From contig JAHLMK010000002.1 in assembly GCA_019915135.1 (NCBI GenBank), positions 1,178,001 to 1,242,000 on the forward strand: a stretch of 64,000 nt of DNA, written 5' to 3'. Below the pieces are notes generated by a model. That model saw only the letters and a list, made by a program, of their open reading frames with translations. It did not search any database and was not told where the DNA came from. A program made the position numbers and the translations under genes. The number at the start of each line of letters is the position of its first letter. Position 1 is the stretch's first letter. This document shows positions 60,301-64,000 of this stretch, in pieces. The stretch is from Strobilurus pachycystidiatus. Taxonomy: Eukaryota > Basidiomycota > Agaricomycetes > Agaricales > Physalacriaceae.

Positions 60301-60387
60301 AATGTAATACACAATGATTGATTTCATGCAAGAAAAAGATAAACGAAGAACAAAAAAAATTATGGGCAATGTAAAACAACGCTAAGT

Positions 60388-61345
60388 CTAGCCGTTCCAA
60401 CCGAACAGAACGTACAGCTCTTCCACCGCTTCATGTTCGTCTTCTTCATCGTATGGAGGGACGTAGACGCCAACGTCCTCGGGGAGCCCCTCCCACATGG
60501 CCAGAATGCGAGGATCGGTGTGTGGCGGGTCGGACGTGGCAAGCTCTTCAACGGGAGTTGGGTCGGGTAAGTCGGACCACCGGGAGAAGAGCGGGTCAAC
60601 GACGCGGATGGCCTGGCAAACCTTGGCAATGTATGCGCGGGCCGTCGTTTCCCACTTCTCAAGGAAGACGTCTCCTTTGGTGCGGTTGGGGGTTAACCAG
60701 GAAACCTCGTTGCTAGCATTGCGTCAATCGTTAGATGTTAAACAGCTGTGGGGAAGGAACGTACGGGTCGGGGAGGAGGAGCTCCAGGGTGTCCACGAGG
60801 TTGACCTTAGCGCAGACCGTCCATGCGCAATTCTGTTGCAAGAGTTTGTCGTCATCCTTTGGTGGCGGGTAGACGTGCTCCCATCCCTCTGATCCGGAGG
60901 AGACGGCTTCCGGGGGCGTCGCAGGGCACCAACGCCGAGAGAGAAGTCGGTTGTATTGGAATTGGAAACCAATTATCTGTGCGCGTCAACAGATACGAAG
61001 GCTTGAACGTCTATAATCACGCACTTTGATGTACCGTTCCGACAACGGCCCCCAATCGTCCCGGATGTAGCGGTCTAAGACCGTCACAAAAAGTGGTGCT
61101 TCGTGGCGCTCAATCGCGCGACTGTAAGACGGTCAAAGATGGCGGAGGACTTCAAGATGAAGAGGTTTGACCGGCGTGGTGACGTACGCGGCGTAGCGCA
61201 ACTCCAAGTTGCGTTGGAGTGCTGCTTGGGCGTGGAGGAGGTCGACAGGCGGGATGAGACCGGTGGGTACCTGGATCTTGGCGATGACATGGCGGCCCTC
61301 AACGATGTCGAGGGTGTGCACGTATCCGTTATCCTTGGAGGTCAT
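60388..61345 (-). pseudogene. Unknown gene, left member of a divergent paralogous pair, with one TGA
   Basis: ATG 61345 (MTSKDNGYVHTLDIVEG). The core IQVPTGLIPPVDLLHAQAAL...NLELRY and PVKPLHLEVLRHL aligns with VRVPLGLVPPSDLWHLDAAL...NLHSRF and NVHPLQLETLRFL of the gene at 61430-62348. TGA at 61133-61135 stands where the partner has CGT (Arg). Beyond it the frame stays open and homologous (RAIERHE, LDRYIRDDW against RAVEIGK, LNRYIREVW). After introns it continues FQFQYNRLLSRRW, CAKVNLVDTLELLL, EKWETTARAYIAKV to stop TAG 60388-60390. So the gene has decayed through a single visible nonsense codon, or the stop is read in some other way. Confidence 0.6.
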
Positions 61346-61429
61346 AGTGGTGGGAGGCAAGCCTTATCTCAATCACAAGCTCGTCCAGATAAGGTGTAGC
61401 CCCTAACTCATTCTTCTGTTTGCACCGTC

Positions 61430-62348
61430 ATGGCCAACCGTCGCGGGACTGTCGACATCAACGTTGACGCCGACAACGACAATCTCATCACTCAAGTGCG
61501 CGTCCCGCTTGGTCTGGTTCCGCCGTCTGACCTCTGGCACTTGGACGCCGCGCTGAACCACAACCTCCACTCCCGCTTCGTCATCTATGCAACAACCAAC
61601 GTCCACCCGCTGCAACTAGAGACGTTGCGTTTCCTTCGTCCACACTACCGGCGCGCCGTGGAGATTGGCAAGGGCGAGAAAATTTGGTTTTTGGTTCAGC
61701 TGAACCGGTATATCAGGGAAGTTTGGCTGAATGTGACAGATCGTGAAGTTAAGGTGCGCGTTGTCAGCCCCCTCCTTTGATGAGTCTTGGCATACCTCCC
61801 TTCCAGATGCTTGGATTTCGCTTGGATTATAACCGCCTCCTTTCGCGCCGTCGTCAACCATTTACCCCTCCGACGTCCGTCCTAACTTGGGACGACTCGT
61901 CATTTCCTGCCGACGACCTCGACGATGATGAACTCCAGGTGTCAGATTACGTATGGTCAGACTGTGCCAAAGCCAATACGCCGAGCATGCTGGAGTTTTT
62001 TCTAGGTTGGCAGTGCGTCACTCAAGCAAGAGATTTGCTCCTTCGTTCTGACTATTTTACAGTGGGGGGCCCAAGGATTCCAGCCACCTTCAAACTTGGG
62101 CTCAGCATGGCCGCGCATTCATTGCAAGTGTTTGTGCAGCTACCATCGGTCTTGAGGCGCAATTCCACCAGTGGTCTCAGGACGCCATCCCTTTGGGAGA
62201 AACACCCGCCTCTGACGCTGATAAGGAGGAGGTTTCCCTATGGCTGGATCAACTGGAGGATGAAGGCGTGGTCATTGGACCCTATGACGAGAATGCAGAG
62301 CACCCCCACGACGAGGAGATCTGGGAAGTTGAGGAGGATGACTCGTAG
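61430..62348 (+). CDS. Unknown gene, right member of a divergent paralogous pair
   Basis: Start ATG 61430 (MANRRGTVDINVDADND), 84 bp from its divergent partner. Exon 1 ends at 61753 (DREVK). A 53-nt intron (GTGCGC...TTCCAG) joins MLGFRLDYNRLLSRRRQPFTPP. After CAKANTPSMLEFFL a second intron (about 62006-62062) precedes LQTWAQHGRAFIASV, an acidic tail and stop TAG 62346-62348. The phase across this second intron is off by one with the most obvious sites, so either a less usual splice site is used or there is a one-base lesion. No named domain is visible. The family is unknown to me. Confidence 0.55.
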
Positions 62349-62573
62349 TTTACCGTCCGGACGCATGTGTGCTTCATATCATTGTCAATTCATTTGCATT
62401 GTGCAGCTCGTATGGGCTCTGTACATGGACTCGGCGCTCTTACGACCGCTGACAAGACCAATATGACCAAGGTAACATGACCATGTGTTTGCCTACAGAA
62501 GCTCTTTCCCAGCTCTTTCCTTACCTCCCACGCCCAACATCTTCCTCGCCAATTTCCTCCTTGGACGCCTCTC

Positions 62574-63204
62574 GATGTTATACCAATGTGCGCCGCCGTA
62601 CAAGCCGGCTTTTTCCGACAGACATAAATGCCCAGAGACTTTGCGGAACTTCTATGTGGTCCCAACTGGTGATGCGGCGGGGATATACACGGTCTGGTGA
62701 GTATGAGATTTGATACTTGTGAGACTTACAGATACATTGGCGTGCAGGTGGACCATCCCGGGGGGACGAAGCACGTATGCCCCTGGCAGGAAATCTTGGC
62801 GCGACGCCTGCAAGTTTTGGCAGGACATCTGCATGGCGCAGCACGGGCATAAGGAGAAGGTGGCGGCGATTGGAGAGGATGCCATGTTTTCTCGATGGGC
62901 GGATGAAGCCTACGCCAGCGCCCAGCAGGACAGCGTTGATGCAGCCGGTCTCGAGCCGGATGCCACCCTCCCTCCTCGCTCACCTTCTCCCACACCCGTT
63001 GCAACTTCTTCACGTTCAGCAGGAGTTCCGGCCACGCCTACTCGCATTGGACGAGGGACTTCTACTACCCCCTCAACGCCTCGGGGAGATGTTTGCTCCC
63101 CGCCATCAGCTCGGAGTCAAGCGGTAGCATCTGCTCCAATCCGCCGCCCAACCATGTTTCTTGTGGAGCATAACGGGGAACGTATTGTTTTTGACAATAG
63201 GTGA
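62574..63204 (+). CDS. Small unknown protein with a FYVV..GIYTVW segment
   Basis: Start ATG 62574 (MLYQCAPPYKPAFSDRHK) is the best in-frame start. A 50-nt intron (62697-62746, GTGAGT...GTGCAG) joins GIYTVW to WTIPGGRSTYAPGRKSW, continuing in frame to stop TGA 63202-63204. The product has 193 residues. The first half looks folded (NFYVVPTGDAAGIYTVW, WRDACKFWQDIC). The second half is Ser/Pro/Thr-rich and ends FLVEHNGERIVFDNR. The FYVV...G(I/V)Y pattern resembles the WWVVFRG...GVY segment of the locus at 35574-36881. It may be a small nucleic-acid-binding fold related to RNase H N-terminal domains, but this is speculative. Confidence 0.5.
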
Positions 63205-63581
63205 GAGATCTTCCTACCCCGTTTGCTTTCAATTAACTTGTCTTGAAGTCATATTTTGCAACAATTCTACGATGATGAGGTTGCACCCCGGCGTCTCGTG
63301 GTGACTGTGTGCAAAGCTGGACGGTCTGAGGTACTTGCTTGGGTTGACGGAGATGTCGACGTTATTTAGTAGATACGTTGTGATGGCGTACCCTTGTAGA
63401 TAACTCATGAGTCTTACACCTGATGGCCCAGGGGTTTGGACGCCCAATTTGGAAGCTCTCTTTTTTCCTTAAACCATACCACCACGCCTTCAAGCCTTCT
63501 TTTCTTGACTCGCTCTCATAGGGTGCGTTATTCTACAGCAACCTGGCTGCATATTTATTTTTCTCAGATATCGTGCCCAAT
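63205..63581. other. Spacer before the second MITE copy
   Basis: About 375 bp with no gene. The 8 bases left of the MITE are TGCCCAAT, the presumed target duplication of that copy. Confidence 0.4.
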
Positions 63582-64000
63582 TAGAGACCTTCACGAGTCC
63601 TGACTCGAGTAGACTCGGACTCGCGGCCGTGAGTACTCATGGCTGAAATCTATGCTCGCGACTCGTGAAAGGACTCACGCTACAGAGACTCGAGTCCCGC
63701 GAGTCGAGTACTCACGGGTCGGACGAGTACTCGTCAGTATTCGAGTTGTTGTGAGTACTTGCAAGTACTCTAACGAGTACTCGCATCTGACTTGCAGAAT
63801 AGCGTTCATACCCGACGAATCCCCCCGCACAATTGTGCAAGGGGCCTCAGCCGTGTATGAGTATGCTGAGGGGGACGTAACAGACAATGGTGTGTGTGGA
63901 GTGCTGGTGATGGTGATGGTGACATAGATAGTGCCAGATACCTAGAGAGTAGTTAGTCTAGATAGATGGCGTCAAGTGACGCCATTGTATGAATGAAATA
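63582..64000. mobile_element. hAT-like MITE, second copy, cut by the window end
   Basis: It begins with the same TAGAGACCTTCACGAGTC end as 29883 and stays nearly identical to 29883-30301 over all 419 bases; I count only a few substitutions (for example T/C near 63965). It has the same orientation as the first copy. Its right end lies beyond the window. Confidence 0.88.

Overview
The window looks like nuclear DNA from a filamentous basidiomycete, most likely a mushroom-forming Agaricomycete. Almost every gene is split by introns of about 45-60 nt with GTRNGT donors and CTAAC-like branch points. The conserved genes are eukaryotic and fungal (CHS5, SSN3/CDK8, MSB1/MUG8-type). The repeats are of a kind known from Agaricomycetes: KDZ transposases, TET/JBP-like dioxygenases, hAT elements and a solo LTR. 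The species cannot be named from the sequence alone.

Region 1 (1-29 kb) is ordinary euchromatin with tightly packed, intact housekeeping genes: VPS18 (-), an RS/RGG-rich protein (-), REI1 (-), the DEAH helicase PRP2/DHX16 (+), an uncharacterised protein (-), CDK8/SSN3 (-), CHS5 (+), a RAP1-type Myb protein (-), an MSB1/MUG8-like protein (-) and cytosolic prolyl-tRNA synthetase (+). Two divergent pairs share promoters of only about 113 and 135 bp. A roughly 0.65-kb sequence is present twice in inverted orientation (1-652 and 13781-14456) and brackets the VPS18-to-PRP2 block.

Region 2 (29-64 kb) is a mobile-element island. It holds two copies of a hAT-like MITE (29883-30954 complete, 63582-64000 cut by the window end) and a decayed Agaricomycete multi-copy gene carrying a second MITE. 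It also holds two KDZ transposase genes, each next to a TET/JBP-like 2-oxoglutarate/Fe(II) dioxygenase gene. One KDZ gene carries an 824-bp solo LTR with a 5-bp target duplication. The other carries a 462-bp hAT MITE with an 8-bp duplication, and removing it restores the frame. Further right lies a complete 6.9-kb hAT element (51401-58342) with 8-bp target duplications. It carries an internally deleted hAT transposase and, divergently, an apparently intact gene of unknown function; the two are separated by a large imperfect palindrome. The last 4 kb holds a divergent pair of paralogous unknown genes flanked by two more small unknown genes.

The decayed genes in region 2 repeatedly carry in-frame TGA where the family context suggests CGA (Arg). 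This is the signature of C-to-T change at CpG and suggests methylated, mutating repeats. It is notable next to TET/JBP genes, whose family oxidises 5-methylcytosine. The KDZ-TET/JBP association is known from published work on basidiomycetes. The cargo-bearing hAT element and the divergent paralogue pair are the parts I cannot connect to anything described.
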